Source: Bromus sterilis (Eukaryota > Streptophyta > Magnoliopsida > Poales > Poaceae). From it: a DNA stretch of 64,000 nt. The notes beneath the pieces are model-generated. The model was not told the origin of the DNA and did not search any database. It saw nothing but the letters and a program-made list of their open reading frames with translations. Positions 11,104-24,044 of the stretch are shown one piece after another (position 1 is the first letter of the stretch; each line of letters starts with the position of its first letter). The translations under genes were made by a program, and so were the position numbers. The stretch spans positions 282,865,501 to 282,929,500 of the forward strand of contig OX465599.1 of NCBI GenBank assembly GCA_950022295.1, in the 5' to 3' direction.

Positions 11104-12871
11104 ACTCGCCCCCACTCAAAAGAATCTCGTCCCGAGATTCAGAAGTCGTCGGGAGGAAGGTGGGGTACTCAGCTTGTAGACGATCCTCTCGTTCCCAGGT
11201 GGCTTCTTTCTCTGAATGATGTGACCACTGCACTTTGAGGAATCTGATCTTCCGACGTCTGGTGCTACGCTCGGCTTCATCAAGAATACGAACAGGGTAC
11301 TCTCGATATGAAAGGTTATCTTGGAGATCAAGCGTTTCGTGGTCTACTTCGCGGATGGGGTCCTTGAAGCAACGCCTGAGTTGAGAGACGTGGAAGACAT
11401 CATGAACCTGGGAGAGGTGAGGGGGTAGTTCCAATTGGTAGGCAACTTCTCCACGTTTAGCGAGAATGTGAAAGGGACCGATATAACGTTGGGCCAACTT
11501 GCCTTTGATACCGAAGCGATGGGTACCCTTCAGAGGAGTAACCCGAAGGTAAGCCTTCTCATCCAGATTATAGCTTTCTTCCCTATGATGACGATCATAA
11601 TAGATTTTCTGACGAGACTGGGCTGTTTTCAACTTCTCACGAACAATGCGAACCTGCTCTTCTGCATCCTGAATCAAATCCGGTCCAAAGAATTGTCTTT
11701 CACCGGTTTCTGACCAGTTTAGGGGTGTTCGACATTTCCGTCCATAGAGAAATTCAAAAGGAGCCATGCCCAAACTAGATTGGAAACTATTGTTATACGC
11801 AAATTCGGAAAAAGGAAGAGAATTCTCCCATTTCTTTCCGAAATAGATAACACAAGCTCTGAGCATGTCTTCGAGAATTTGATTGACCCTTTCTACTTGA
11901 CCACTAGACTGCGGGTGATAAGTGGTGCTAAAGGAGAGGTGGGTTCGCATAGCATTCTGGATACTTTCCCAAAATCGAGAAGTGAAAAGACTAACACGGT
12001 CCGAATTGATTTCCAGAGGAACACCGTGAAGTGACACGATTCGGGAGACAGACAAGTCCGCTAACTGGCTAGAAGTTATAGACTCTCGAACTGGAAGGAA
12101 GTGAGCAACTTTTTAAAGTCGATCAATGACAACGAAGATGGCATCATTTCCTTTCTGGGTTTTTGGAAAACCAGTGATGAAGTCCATATTGACTTTATCC
12201 CATTTCCACTCGGGGATAGGCAAAGGTCTAAGAGTACCAGCAGGTCTTTGATGTTCTGCTTTAACGCGACGACAAACATCACATTCAGCAATAAACTGAG
12301 CAATTTCTCTCTTCATCCTAGTCCACCAAAATCTCTGGCGTAGATCTCGGTACATTTTTGTGCTACCGGGATGAATGGAGAGGGGTGTGTCATGGGCTTC
12401 TTTGAGGATGAGTTGCCTTAGTTCCCTATTCTTAGGTACTACCAAACGATTTTCAAAGAATACCGTTCCTGTACTATCTGTGGAGAAACATTTAGCAACT
12501 CCGCTAGCAATGTTCTCCCACCATTGAAGAGCAGCACCTTCCAGAAAGTATGTCGCGAATAGCACACGATAACCTGGAGCAACATGGGCTGTCTCAAGCT
12601 TACGCTCGAGGGAACGAAGCCAATCATCGGCATCAAGGGGCTCGGAAGGACATCGGAAAACTGGCGGGTTGAGGAGAATGAAGTCCTGGATGGTAACAAC
12701 ACTATGATGCTGACGAGAAGTGTTCTGCTCAATACGCTTTAGAAGACGTGTCTGATCACGACGATTCTGTTCAACCTCCAACATGATTTCTGCCGTTGAG
12801 GTTGGTGGTGGAGGTTCTTCATCATCTATGTAACTAGAACTAGGATCAACACCTTGATTTGCACCTGACAT
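11090..12871 (-). pseudogene. Element D gag-integrase fusion remnant of gag-pol
   Basis: One reading frame with a single stop (TAA, 12113-12115). It starts MSGANQGVDP at 12871 with the gag N-terminus, runs to the gag block FLEGAALQWWE, then passes directly into the pre-integrase region NIASG...; protease, RT and RNase H are missing. The integrase zinc finger has HDTPLSIH and CDVC, followed by catalytic MDF, NSDR and VERVNQ, and a chromodomain-like end (RILDEAE...KVQWSHHSEKEATWE). Compared with E, about 2.65 kb was removed without shifting frame. The TAA replaces the Ser codon present in E (DRLSKV). The final codons overlap the PPT, and the stop TAG lies inside the LTR. Confidence 0.9.
11104..11129 (-). 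other. PPT of element D
   Basis: On the minus strand it reads TTTTGAGTGGGGGCGAGT immediately before the 3' LTR (TGTCACAACC). It primes plus-strand DNA synthesis and here also encodes the last residues of pol. The same sequence precedes the 3' LTR of E. Confidence 0.85.
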
Positions 12872-13300
12872 TCTGTGTGATAAGAATCAACAATCAGAAT
12901 AGGATTTAGGGCACAATTCTATGCTAAGATAGAAGACTATAATGCAATAGCATCAATGTCACAAACGGACAGCATAACGGCTGCACCGGAATGAAATTGA
13001 GACAACCTACAGGATAACGGACATCACTTCCACAAAAACACTATGGAATGATGGCTCCGAAAGACCACAACACTCCTACAGCTACAAAGAAGCAATCAAC
13101 GAGATTTCCTAGTAAAGACATAGATGAGCCTAGTCCTATCTTCCCGTAGAACAAGATGAGGATGACTCAGAACTCAGATCGATGAGGATAAGGAGAAAAA
13201 AGAAGTCTTACGTTGTTCCCTTATACCCAAAGTAACTATATAACTATAGATTGCTAGACTCGACATCGGCCAATGGTTTGATAATCCTACAGGCAGTCCT
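12872..13300 (-). other. Untranslated leader of element D
   Basis: About 430 bases between the PBS and the gag start, without a frame of note. It is related to the leader of E (27992-28452). Confidence 0.7.
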
Positions 13301-13312
13301 GCTCTGATACCA
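13301..13312 (-). other. PBS of element D, initiator tRNA-Met type
   Basis: Minus-strand TGGTATCAGAGC four bases inside the 5' LTR; complementary to the 3' end of plant initiator tRNA-Met (established for many plant LTR elements). Confidence 0.93.
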
Positions 13313-13316
13313 AGTC

Positions 13317-16300
13317 TGTCGGGACCCGGGGTTAGCGTATGTAATTCCGGTCACAATGCAATTACATGGAGAGCCGAGAGCCGTACCCACTTGTCTAAGC
13401 AGACAAAGCCAAGCACAGATCACTCTCGGTAAGCATCGAACGTGAGGGGCATCCCATTCAGGCCGGATGATCAACTGAGATGGGTCCTCATCGTCCGCTC
13501 ACAAGTCTAAATGCTTATGGGTGGTGAATCCCATACTTATAGACAAGTCGCCTCAACCATGTTATCGATTGAATCATAACCCTTATTTAGACTTACTCCA
13601 GCCCGATCACTTAGTCGGGATCTCAGGCGGGCTCAATCATACAACAAAGTGTGCCACGTGACAGAGTCACGAGCAATCGCATCGCGATGCCCCAAGCTGC
13701 GCACATCTAAGGGCCACTTTGTGTATAAAAGACCGCCGGCAAGAACACAACTAAGCTATCGAACCCCACACTAAGACATGCATGTTATAATCATACACGC
13801 AGCATACATGTCCAGTGTAAACAGCAGGTAATCACAACATGAACTCTACAAACTCATATTCTTTATAACTTCTGCTAAACAGAGCAGACATAGTAGTTGT
13901 ATTACAAGCAGAGATCACATGTCTGTGATCCAACATTACATCAAACATCAACGGAAGCAAATTATGTCTTAGTAAAGACAAGTTTAACAAATGGCTTAAG
14001 AAGCCTGAAAGAAAAGTACAACGACCCTCCAGAGGGCACATGCTGCTGCCTGGAACTATACGACAATGGTCCACGTCGAGCTCGAGGTAGAGGCCACCAT
14101 CAGGGTCAGTGGTCTCGTCTCTAAAACATAGAATAAGCAAACGTGAGTACAAAGTCGTACTCAGCAAGACTTACATAGGAACTATACTACTCATGCACAT
14201 GTATCAAGGCAAAGGGAGGTGGGGTTTCACTTGCAGAAATGCCAGCTTTGACTTGGCTAGTCCTGTACTACGAATACCAGAAAGAGGTAAGAACGTACAC
14301 GAGTCCAAGTAACAGTCTCCAAGCAATACTCCACTATGGTGCCTTCCTCGACTTCCCCACGAGGAAGCACGCCATAGCACTCACACTTATCTTGGTGTGT
14401 TTTAGAAGTATCCAGTTCAAGTTATCTATGATCAAGTAAAGGTCTCCAAGTAGTCCATAACCGCGGACACGGCTATTCGAATAGTTCATTAACCCTGCAG
14501 GGGTGTACTGCTACACACACGCCTCATCATTTACCGCCTGGGGATGGACCCTTCAAATGAGTACCGGCGAGGATGCTGCCACGACACTTCACTCACGGCA
14601 CCATCTCTAGTCCTAGGGAGTCGCCTATTTGAGTAGGGACCACAGTCGGAATCCGGCCGATTGTTTTGATGCGGACTCAAACGTTGTGTGACCGCCATCA
14701 AGCTCAACTTGATCATGATCACTTGATTCAACGTGCCCACAACCTACGCCAACCACTTACCTTGGTTCCACCTGCTTGAGATCGTTAAAGGGCGAACTAC
14801 TTGCGACTCCTGGACTGGTCCGGGGTGAGGTACTAGGCCGAGAGGGGTCAGTGAGCCCAATGTGTGGTCGTACTCTTTGTCTTGGATAACAACACAAGAA
14901 CTCGGGCCTAAGGCAGTGTTCAACGAGACAACCCACCGTGTACTCCTACACAGCCTCTCATCGTTCACCTTTGTTTAGGGTAGATTCACCAACATGTTAC
15001 CACCATCATTCACATGATCACTACCATCCCGACTCACAATAAGTAGCCTCAGGTAACAACTCTAAGCATGCAATAAGCTGTAACAGTTGCAGGGGCCACC
15101 TGATATCAACCAACTCCTACATCTGCTAGGATTGTGGTTTGCTTACTACTGTGACAAAATGATAGGTCATGCAAAGGAATGGGTTCAATTAGCGGTAGAA
15201 CGTATCATGGTGACATCCTAAACATGCATTTGCGAGAATGAGAGGGAACTGGGATTTTATCGACATGATCAAAGAGGGGGTGCTTGCCTTGCTGACGATC
15301 ACGATGTAACACTCTTCTGACGTGAGGTTGAACTCGTCTCCGAGATCAACTCTACCGAGAAGATGCAATCACCGAAGCACTGGAAGTAAAGCACAATCAA
15401 GATAATACAATGCACATTCAATATGAAAAACATAGCACGGCAATGTGCTGATGTGACTTAGGTTTAATTTGCAACATGTTAATTGAAGTTGATTTGAAAA
15501 GTAAATTCAAATTCAAACTCCAAATGTTATTCAAATTTGGTCAACTTGCATTTGCTAATGTTTGGATATGGTAAACCATGTTGTCATGTGTATGATATGC
15601 CTCTGATGTTCATGTGATTAGGTTGGCATTGCAAAGATTTAATTTGAAATGATTTAAACATTTATTTTGAATTATTCCAAATAAGCCAAATAGCTAAATG
15701 CTACTGGTTCGTCATCATAGATGTGTTTTTCATCCATGAAAGTATGATATTTGGAATCCTTGTATTTTTCTGATGATTTTTCATATATAATTTATTTGAT
15801 TTGGAGTTATGGTTTAAAAGTTATTGAATTTCAAAGATTTAACCATTTTCTGGAATTCTGTTAAATAGAAAAAGGGTTTATTGCGAAAGGCTGACGTCAG
15901 GATGACATCACAGGGTGCTGACCAGTCAACCTGACGCCTGGGACCCACCTGTCATTACCTCTGGGGTTAACCCCGTTTAATTAAAATGACAGAGGGGGTT
16001 TAAGGGGGCCAGGGCCCCACCTGTCATTGGCTTGGGGCCAATTAACCAGGGGGGTTAGCCCCTAACTAACCCAGCCGGCCGACCGCTAACCAGCGGCAGC
16101 TACAGGACGCGGCGGTGCCCACTGGAGAGGGCGGATCCGGCCTCCTCTCGCCAAACGGAGGCACGGTTGGGGTCCTGGGGCTCGCCCACGTCGCCCAGAG
16201 CACAAGGCGACCACGGGGAGGCTCTGGATGCCCGCCGGCGTCGAGGAGCGCGGCAGCCGGAGCTCGGGCTCGACGGGGGCTGGCGACGGAGTGCTCCTGG

Positions 16301-17257
16301 AGGAGAATGGGGAGACTGGGAGGGGAGAGGAGCTCACCACGAGCGCGTTGGCGTAGACGGGAGAGGCGGAGGAGCTGCGGTGGCGGTGTAAATTTCCGGA
16401 GAGAGGCCACGGCGGCCGGAGCTCCGCGGTGAAGCTCCCGTCGTTTATAGGGCGCCAGGCTCCAATTCCTTCCGCGCAGAGGGGCTTCGCGACGTCGTGG
16501 ATCACCTTGACACCTTGGCTTGGCGAGGGGTGGCCGGTGGGCACGCAGGTGCACGACGGCGGACGGCGATTGCGCTCGGGTCCTCGCGGGATCTCGCCGG
16601 GGAGAGAGGGGAAAGGTTCCAGGGGAGGGGGGCTGCAAGGGGGCGTCCACGGCGCCGGATAAGGAAGAGGGAGGCAAGCAGGTAGCTCGCTGGCGGCCAT
16701 GCCGGGCTCGCCGGCGTCCTGCCTGCCTGCCTGGCCAGTGGAGGAAGACGCCCTTGCCCCTTTGGGCTGGGCCTCCTCTGCTGGGCCAGGTGGGCCAGGT
16801 AAGTGGCTTTCAGCCCTTTTGTTTATTTTTATTTTTATGCTTTCTGTTATATTTGTTTTGCTCTGAAAAAATATCAAAGCATTTTTAAAAACCCCCAAAT
16901 ATTTATCTTGGACATATGTGACATAGTACTAGTCACTCCCAAGTTTTGGAGATTTTTGGAATTCAAATTATTTGAATCCAATTCAAATAGCATTTAAATT
17001 TAATTTCCAAGCCTCTGTTTGAATATTTGAAAAATCCATGAGCATGGGTTTGACTCCGAATCATTTTTAAAATGATCATACTCATTTATAGGACTTTTCA
17101 AAATTGTTTGGAGGAATTTTGGAAAAACTTTTTATCTGGCCTTTTATTTAAATTCTTTTTGAGGCTTTTCCAAATCCCCAATTCTTAAACCAAGAAATTT
17201 AAACATGATGCAATTATTCTAGTAATAAAAGCACATACCAAAACTAGGGTTGTGACA
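13317..17257 (-). repeat. 5' LTR of element D (3941 bp)
   Basis: Partner of 7165-11103 with the same layout and nearly the same length. Differences include a 14-base stretch in the GC-rich block present only in the left LTR. Antisense G-box at 13654-13662 and TATA at 13724-13731. The GC-rich block is about 16070-16800. Confidence 0.93.
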
Positions 17258-19129
17258 AAAATCAACGGGAACGTAGTTGTCATTGACAATGATAAGAACA
17301 TCATCGATCTTCCCCAAAGGTTTCTTTACGGAAGAATCAACAAGACGAACACCAAAAGAACAAGGCTCAAAGGGCTTCAATTCAAACATATCATATATTC
17401 TTTTGGGCATAACGGAGGTACTAGCTCCAACATCACATAAGGCATAGCAAAAGAAGTTTTTTAATTTAATTTTTATCATAGGGTCCCAACCATCATCTAG
17501 CTTCCTAGGTATGGAGGCTTCTACTCTAAGCTTCTCCTCCCTATCTTTGATGAGAGCATTTGTGATATGCTCCGTGAAGGCAATATTAAGTGTGCTAGTG
17601 TGGGGGTCTCTAGACATTTTGTGTAGCAAGCTAATAACTTCTGAGAGGGTGCAACTATCAAAATCAATATCACTACTATCAAAGGTGGTAGTAGTGTCAT
17701 CTAGGCTCACTTGTTTAAAACCCTCTATGTTCATAGGAGTTTCTTCATCTTCGGTTGAGGTATTAGCATCACCATTAATAGGTCCAACGGGACTAGGAGT
17801 GCATTGGGTGCTAATAGTTTGGGTGTCCTCAACAATCTGGATAGTGGCAACTGTGTGGTGTGTAGGAAGGCTCTTAATTCTATCCTCTTCCTCTTTTTCT
17901 CTAGCCCACCTTTCTTTAAGTTTAGCCATCATCCTAATATTTTCATTAATTTGCAATTGGATAGCATTAATAGGAGTGGCCTTATTCTCCTCAAGGGGAG
18001 AGGTTCTAATTTTAAGCATCTCAATATCAAGGGCTAAGCTTTATACCTTCAAAGAGAGATTATCTAATTTAGCTAATTTCTCCTCTACATTTTTATTGAA
18101 GGATTTTTGGGTAGTGATAAAATCTCTAAGCATGTTTTCCAATTCAGAAGAGGGGTTCTTGTTGCTAGGGTAGGTGTTGTTGTTCCCATAGTTGGATGGA
18201 AACGGTCTAGGATTGCTAGAAAAATTACCCCTATAAGCATTGTTGTTGAAGTTGTTTCTAGCAATAATGTTCACATCTACTTGTTCTTGGGCAACCAAAG
18301 AATTTAAAGGGACATCACGAGGATCAATAGAGGGTTTCTTGGTAAGTAGAGACATAATTTAGTCAACTTTTTCATTGAGGGAGGTAATTTCCTCGACAGA
18401 GTTTACCTTCCTACCCGTTGGAGCGCGTTCAGTGTGCCATTGGGAATAATTGGTCATCATCTCATCGAGAAGCTTCGTGGCAGCACCAAGTGTAGTTGAC
18501 ATAAAGGTTCCTCCCGCGGCCGAATCTAACAGGTTCCGCGAGGTAAAGTTTGAGCCTGCATAAAAAGTCTGGATAACCATCCAGGTAGTCAAACCATGTC
18601 TAGGGCATTTCTTAACAAGAGATTTCATTCGTTCCCAAGCTTGGGCAACGTGTTCATTATCCAATTTCTTAAAATTCATAATGTTACTCCTTAATTGGAT
18701 AATTTTAGCAGGTGGGTAGTACTTCCCTATAAAAGCATCTTTGCACTTATCGCAAGAATCTATGCTATTCCTAGGCAAAGATTGAAACCAGATTTTAGCT
18801 TCTCCCCTTAAAGAGAAAGGAAAGAGCTTGAGCTTAACAATATCACCTTCCACTTCTTTATACTTTTGCATATCACATAATTCAACAAAATTGTTCAAGT
18901 GTAAAGCAGCATCATCTCCAGCACCAGAGAATTGATCTCTCATAACAAGGTTTAGCAAGGCAGGTTTAATTTCATAAGAGGTAGCTGAAGTGGCAGGTGT
19001 GGCAATGGGGGTGCAGATAAAGTCTTGGTTGTTGTGACTAGTGAAGTCACACAACTTGGTGTTTTCAGTGGAATCCATAGCAGCAGCAAGTGTGGCAGAT
19101 TTTTTTGTGATTTTTGATATAAGACACAA
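17258..19129 (-). pseudogene. Element C gag and N-terminal protease, two stop codons
   Basis: Gag forms the particle; the protease cleaves the polyprotein. A single frame from 19129 is broken by stops at about 18359 and 18041. The first 256 residues hold the Athila-type gag domain (LRGEAKIWFQSLP, KYYPPAKIIQLR, AWERMKSLVKKCPRHGL, AGGTFMS). The next part is Asn-rich (NNFNNNAYRGNF) and resembles a nucleocapsid spacer without a CCHC knuckle. The last part carries an acidic linker and the protease active-site block CDVGASTSVMP, in which Asp-x-Gly-Ala-Ser is kept. The frame is cut by element D after NYVPVDF and continues at 7164-6944. No RT follows. Confidence 0.88.
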
Positions 19130-19216
19130 AGATAAAAACTGAAAGGTAAACTAACAAGACTAAAAAAAACAAAGGTAAAGGTTAGTGTGCAACTCCCCTA
19201 TCTTAGCACTCGGATT

Positions 19217-19233
19217 CCCCGGCAACGGCGCCA
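19217..19233 (-). other. PBS of element C, tRNA-Asp type
   Basis: Minus-strand TGGCGCCGTTGCCGGGG, seven bases from the 5' LTR. It is complementary to the 3' end of tRNA-Asp as known for Athila-type elements. On the + strand it looks like a tRNA tail but is not a tRNA gene. Confidence 0.9.
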
Positions 19234-19240
19234 GAAATTT

Positions 19241-20906
19241 TGCTTGATGTGCGAGGTGATGATAGTGTTTTCTTGCCCTTCGTTGGTAAACCCCAAGTGG
19301 AAGGTGAGATGTAGGACAACAGCAAGATTTCCCTTGGTGAAGACACCAAGGTTGAGTATTGAACCCGTAGGACTCCGGCAATGATAAGTAGGTAGCAAGG
19401 AGACAATGGCACCGTTTTAGACAAAAGTTGCTTCCTTAACCTGGACCTGCACACAGACACAAATAACTTTGTTCCCAACGAAGTTCAGAGAGGTTGTCAA
19501 TCTCTCTGGTCTTGCTGTTCACAAAGGATCAAACACAAGGGATAATGATAGCAACTGAAAGTAAAAGCAGAAAAGTAAATGAGCGTGTAAACAGTGATGA
19601 GGATATGGACCGGGATACGTGATGTTCACTAGTGATGTCTCTCTCCCAAAAGACGATAAAACTGCTATGCGAGGTGAAAAAATTACAGAAGGGCAATTGA
19701 CAGGATTATGAATGCACCGCAATGCTAACTATGCTACAAAAGAAAGGAAGAGGCTCAAAAGCATGGGCAGAACGCCAAAATAAGTAGACCAAAATCCAAC
19801 TGCATCTACTACTAATCATCCACCTTGAGATATATATCCAGAACATCTCGCTGGTATTAAGTTGCGAGCCCCACCCAAAGCAACAGACAACTGCATTAAA
19901 AAGCACTTTGCGTAAAGTAAACAATCCTTGTAACCGCGGTTACAAGCACCGTTGTTTTCCCCCTTGTGGCAACAGCACATCCCCTAGACTCATGTTTCTG
20001 TCACTCAAGCGTGTCATCAGGGGGCATGAACCCACAATCGAGCATAACGTTCCCTCTTGGGGTTACTACCTACTACTTGGCCAAAGCAATAAACAGCAAC
20101 GGAGAACATGCAAGAATTAATTAAGAACAAAAATATAAGAGATAAGAACCAATTATATTACTCAATCACAATCTGAACATAATCTCATAATCCAACAGAT
20201 CCCATCAAACTCAGCATAGCAACAACAGAAAGATTACAAAAGTGCCTCGATCATGTAGGGCAGCTCACGAGGTCTAAACCATGAAGAACAAAGAGGGGAG
20301 GAGAACGTCACATAGCTACTGATCACGGACCCATGGTCCAAAGGAAACTACTCACGAGACATCCGGGAAGCATCCATGGTGGAGAGGAGACTCCCGGAGG
20401 TTGACCCTCCCTCCGGCAGGGTGCCGGGAAGAGGTCTGCTGGTGCTCCCGATCTCGGAAGCGCAGCGGCGGCAGAACAGAGGCGAGATCGCGAAAAAGGG
20501 TTCTGTCTTCGAGGGTTTCTCGTCACGGAGAATATATAGGCGAAGGGGCAGCCAGGGGGGCCACCAGGGGTCCAGGCGCCCCCCTGGCGCGGCCAGCCCC
20601 TAGGGCGCGCCACCAGGGCGCCTGGGCCCCTGGTGGTGGCCCTCTGGCCCCACTCAGGTTCTTTCGGAAGGTTCTTCTGCGCTGATTTTTTATCTGATTT
20701 TTCCCGAATTTTTGGAGCACTTTTTATATGGGGGAAAACTGAAATAGAAAAACAGCAGAAAACAGGAACTAGCACTGTGGTGCACTGAGTTAATAAGTTA
20801 GTCGAAATATGATCAAAAGTGTATGAAAGTGTATCTAGATCATAGCAATATCACACAAAACATGCATGGAGCAAGCATAAATTATAGATAAGTTTTGGAC
20901 GTATCA
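19241..20906 (-). repeat. LTR type 2, 5' LTR of element C (1666 bp)
   Basis: Partner of 2433-4111. Next to the PBS on its left; TATA-like site at 20531-20540 on the minus strand; 18-base palindrome TTGTAACCGCGGTTACAA near 19929. The right end GGACGTATCA is directly followed by interior sequence of B. Confidence 0.88.
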
Positions 20907-23703
20907 GCATGTAATTCAATTCAAGTCATAACAAGCAAGAGTCTATATTTAGCATTGAAACAAGCAACATAAGACCATAAAGGTGCAAGAGCTCTCGCTA
21001 TCCATGACTCGAATGTCTCCAAATGGTGTTTGCGTGCAAGAAATGGGATAGGGATATACGAGAAAAGGTATTTTTGGGTTGAGAACTCAATCTACTAAAG
21101 TTTCACACTTGGTCTTCTTTGGAATCTTATCTTGACTCATCCCCAGACCACTAGCCAGGTACAAGTCAAAATGATCCACTCCTTTTCGACATTTTGAGCA
21201 CTCATGCAATGGATGAGCATAAGCAAGAAAGTTGACACTTAGGATGGCAAAGAGAGAATATGGTGGAGGAGGAAGACAAAAAGGTGTGAAAGGCTAACAT
21301 CAACGAGGACAATCATAGGCGAGAGAAAGCCAAATGATAGATATGATGTGAGGAGTAGGGATTGCCATGCAACGGATGCACATATGAGCTAAGGTAAGCT
21401 CTCCAATGGAACTAGTGGGGTGCATCCAACTTGCTTGCTCAAGAAGACCTAGAGCTTATTTGAGGAGGATCATCATTGGAATATACAAGTCAAGTTCTAT
21501 AGTGTGAAGGTCCCCACATAGCTATATGCATGAATGATAATATCTATGGAGTACAAGATATAAGATGGAGTACGAGTGTGGATCTCTCAAAAGGAATAGT
21601 AGTGTGCCCCCTTCTCTCTTTTTATTTCTTTTTCTCTTTTTTCTATTTTTTGTATTTTTTGGTGGCCTCAATGTACCTTTCTATTTTCTCATTTGTCCTC
21701 TTTGGGATCTTTTGATTTTGTCCTCTTTGGGATCTTTTCCTCACTTTAGGGGCAACACTCTATATATTACAAGAAGTATAGAAGATCTTGCACACTTTAC
21801 AAAGTACTCAAATAAAGAAAATGAAACTATCATGAAGTATGCAAATGTATGCTTCTGCCAGTGTAGCAGGATATGCAATGATACTAGCGCGTCATGTAGC
21901 AATGATTAGGGCAAGGCCCAACTAGCATGCGGCTCATCGATCAAGCAAGTAGCATGTTTGACATGAAGATCAAGTCATGAGAAGGTGGATGTTGCATGGC
22001 AATATATCTCGGAAAGGCTATGGAAATGCCTTGTTAGGTAGGTATGGTGGCTGTTTTGAGGAAGGATATAAGGAGGTTTATGATGACAGAGCGTATCGTT
22101 CCAAGGATTTGGATGTACCAGCGAAGTTGGACGCCAACTATCGAAGTGAGAAGGAGGCAATGCACGGCACAGGAGAGGCTAGAAAAATATGGGAAAGTGG
22201 AAGTGTCAACTTTCGAATACTCACATTAGTCCGAAGAACTCATGCACTTATTATCAGTAAATCTCAATCTAATAAGGAAGTTCACAAAGAGACAAGTACC
22301 CCGAAGAGGAGTGTATGGGTGTTTGGTTATCCTTGCGCATCCTCGACTCATGGTACGTGAGTGTACTCTAATATTCGATCCCTCAGAAGAGTAGTGATCC
22401 ATCTAGTAGCTAAAGTTCTCAACTAATTTTGTAAGTTTTGAAAATAAACACGAATTTCCCAAAATACGACATCTATCACTAATAGGTTAAAGCTCTTGAC
22501 ACCAAAAGTCCAAACATTACTCAAAACAATACCTCAAAACTATTGCAAGTTACTACTACAAAAGAATAGCAACCTCAATTACCTACTTCAAGTCAAGACA
22601 CACAACTCAGTGCAACAGGCAAACTCTCTAAACAAGATAAACATTAAAACTCAAGAGAGTTCCAGCAACAAACTAAACAAAAGCTCTTTAAAAAGATAAG
22701 CATGAAAACTAAGAGCTAAACATGGTAGTAGCTATGAAAAAGATAAAGAACACTCACAGCAAAGAAATAGGCATGAAAAATCCTATGATGTGTTCTAGAT
22801 TTTGAAAGTGGAGCGTGTTTCTCTCCTACACAAAGAAAGCTGGGTTCTAAATTGTTGTGAACAGAAAGCAAAGCTAAATAAAATTAAAAGGAAATAAAGA
22901 GCAAGACGCTCCAAGAATATCACATAACGCATGAAGTGATAAAAATATAGTGAAACGAAAGACGAGCTGAATAATTGTTGATGGAGAAGGGGATGCACGG
23001 GGGCATCCCCAGTCTTAGAGGCTTGAGTCTCCTTGAATATGTCTTGGGGGTGCATGGGGGCATCCCCAATATTGAGCGTTTGACACTCCTGAATCTTCTT
23101 TCATCATCTTCCCTCGCACACTTGAAAACTCCCTTCATACATAACTCATCATAATCTGATTAGCGAGGTTAGTACCCATAATAAAATAATGTTTTCTCTA
23201 CTGGAAATAAGGATATTATTGAAGAGCTACTGTTTCTCAAGATTGCCAAAAAGTTTTTTCAAAGAAAAAGCAAGCTTAAGGTTTGCAAAATGAAGAAAAG
23301 GCAAAACAGGACAGAATCTGTGAGAAACAGACCAGTAGGTAGTAAAGAATTTTTTGGGGATACTTATGTAACTCCAATCAAAAAACTCAGAACATACGAA
23401 AGTTCCGTAATTGAATAGAGCATGCTGTGTAAAAATTCCATCTCAAAAAGATGAACTAGGATTTTTATGCGATTTTCTAGTCACGAGGACACAATCTGTT
23501 TTCTGGACAGCATGTCACAACTTTCACTTCCCTTGTCATATGAGGCTATAAATGGCACAAAGCTTGAAAAGTAATGATACAATGATGTTGACACAGTAGT
23601 AACAAACATCAAGACACTAAAAACAGAAGAACAATAGAAAGGAAAGCCTAAATTCGTTGCGGGCTGCCTCCCGAAAGCGCTTCTTTAAAGCCATTAGCTA
23701 GGC
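20907..23703 (-). other. 3' noncoding interior of element B
   Basis: Homologous to the 3' noncoding interior of C (about 4190-6943). It contains the pyrimidine tract (21615-21665), a direct duplication of CCTCTTTGGGATCTTTT (about 21695-21740), the two hairpin units (22988-23070, more degenerate than in C), and the conserved strip near 23660. No supported gene: a + strand frame shared with C shows no sign of protein constraint (see rejected). Confidence 0.7.
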
Positions 23704-24044
23704 TTAAGATTTTAATGATGCTCTCGCAGGAATAAGAGTTGAAGAACAAAAGAGAGCATCAAGAAGCAAATACGAAACACATTTAAGCCTAACATGCTTC
23801 CTATGCATAGGAATATTGCAATAGAATAATTCATTGAAGCACAAAGTAATAAGCATAAGAAGGAAAAACAAGTGCAGCTTCAAAACCTTCAACATAAAGA
23901 CAGGGAACTTGATATTATTGAAATATCTATAAGCATGTGTTCCCTTCTCATAATAATTTCCAGTGGGATCATGAATAAACTCAACAATATAAGTATCACA
24001 TAAAGCATTGTTACCATGATCCACATGCAAAAAGGTACGCTTAC
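23704..24044 (-). CDS. Element B frame of unknown function, C-terminal part with hydrophobic segment
   Basis: C-terminal part of the frame that begins in 45442-46628, split by E. After removing E and one TSD copy the two parts are in the same frame with no stop between them. Residues near the end form a strongly hydrophobic stretch (LHLFFLLMLITLCF) flanked by basic residues, followed by a second moderately hydrophobic stretch and a short tail. It looks like a membrane-spanning segment, but no signal peptide can be seen because the start is outside the window. Position just before the 3' noncoding region recalls the env-like frames of Athila elements; homology is not shown. Confidence 0.6.

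Larger units (their letters stand above)
7165..17257 (-). mobile_element. Element D: chromovirus (Tekay/Del-like Gypsy) with 3.94 kb LTRs and deleted interior
   Basis: LTRs 7165-11103 and 13317-17257 enclose only 2.2 kb. The TSD is AAAAT (7160-7164 and 17258-17262), the ends are TGTCGGGACC...GGTTGTGACA on the + strand, the PBS matches initiator tRNA-Met and the PPT contains GAGTGGGGGCGA. It is inserted in the protease of C. Over about 420 bases from 7165 compared with 13317 I counted 11 substitutions and one indel by eye, so the two LTRs are similar but not identical. A chromodomain ends pol, which is the chromovirus hallmark. D cannot be autonomous. Confidence 0.95.
2433..20906 (-). mobile_element. 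Element C: non-autonomous Athila-like Gypsy retrotransposon with gag-protease only
   Basis: Complete element with two LTRs (2433-4111 and 19241-20906), tRNA-Asp-type PBS, gag and protease, and a PPT, but no reverse transcriptase, RNase H or integrase. Without the nested element D it is about 8.4 kb, which with 1.67 kb LTRs resembles the Triticeae Sabrina group as I remember it (inference). Flanks do not show a TSD: left AATTT, right GCATG. The surrounding B sequence lacks about 55 bases compared with the same region of H (see findings). It must rely on polymerase and integrase supplied by another element. Confidence 0.85.

Noticed and set aside
19210..19233. tRNA-like sequence CCCCGGCAACGGCGCCA
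   Set aside because: It is the complement of the PBS of element C; there is no cloverleaf around it.
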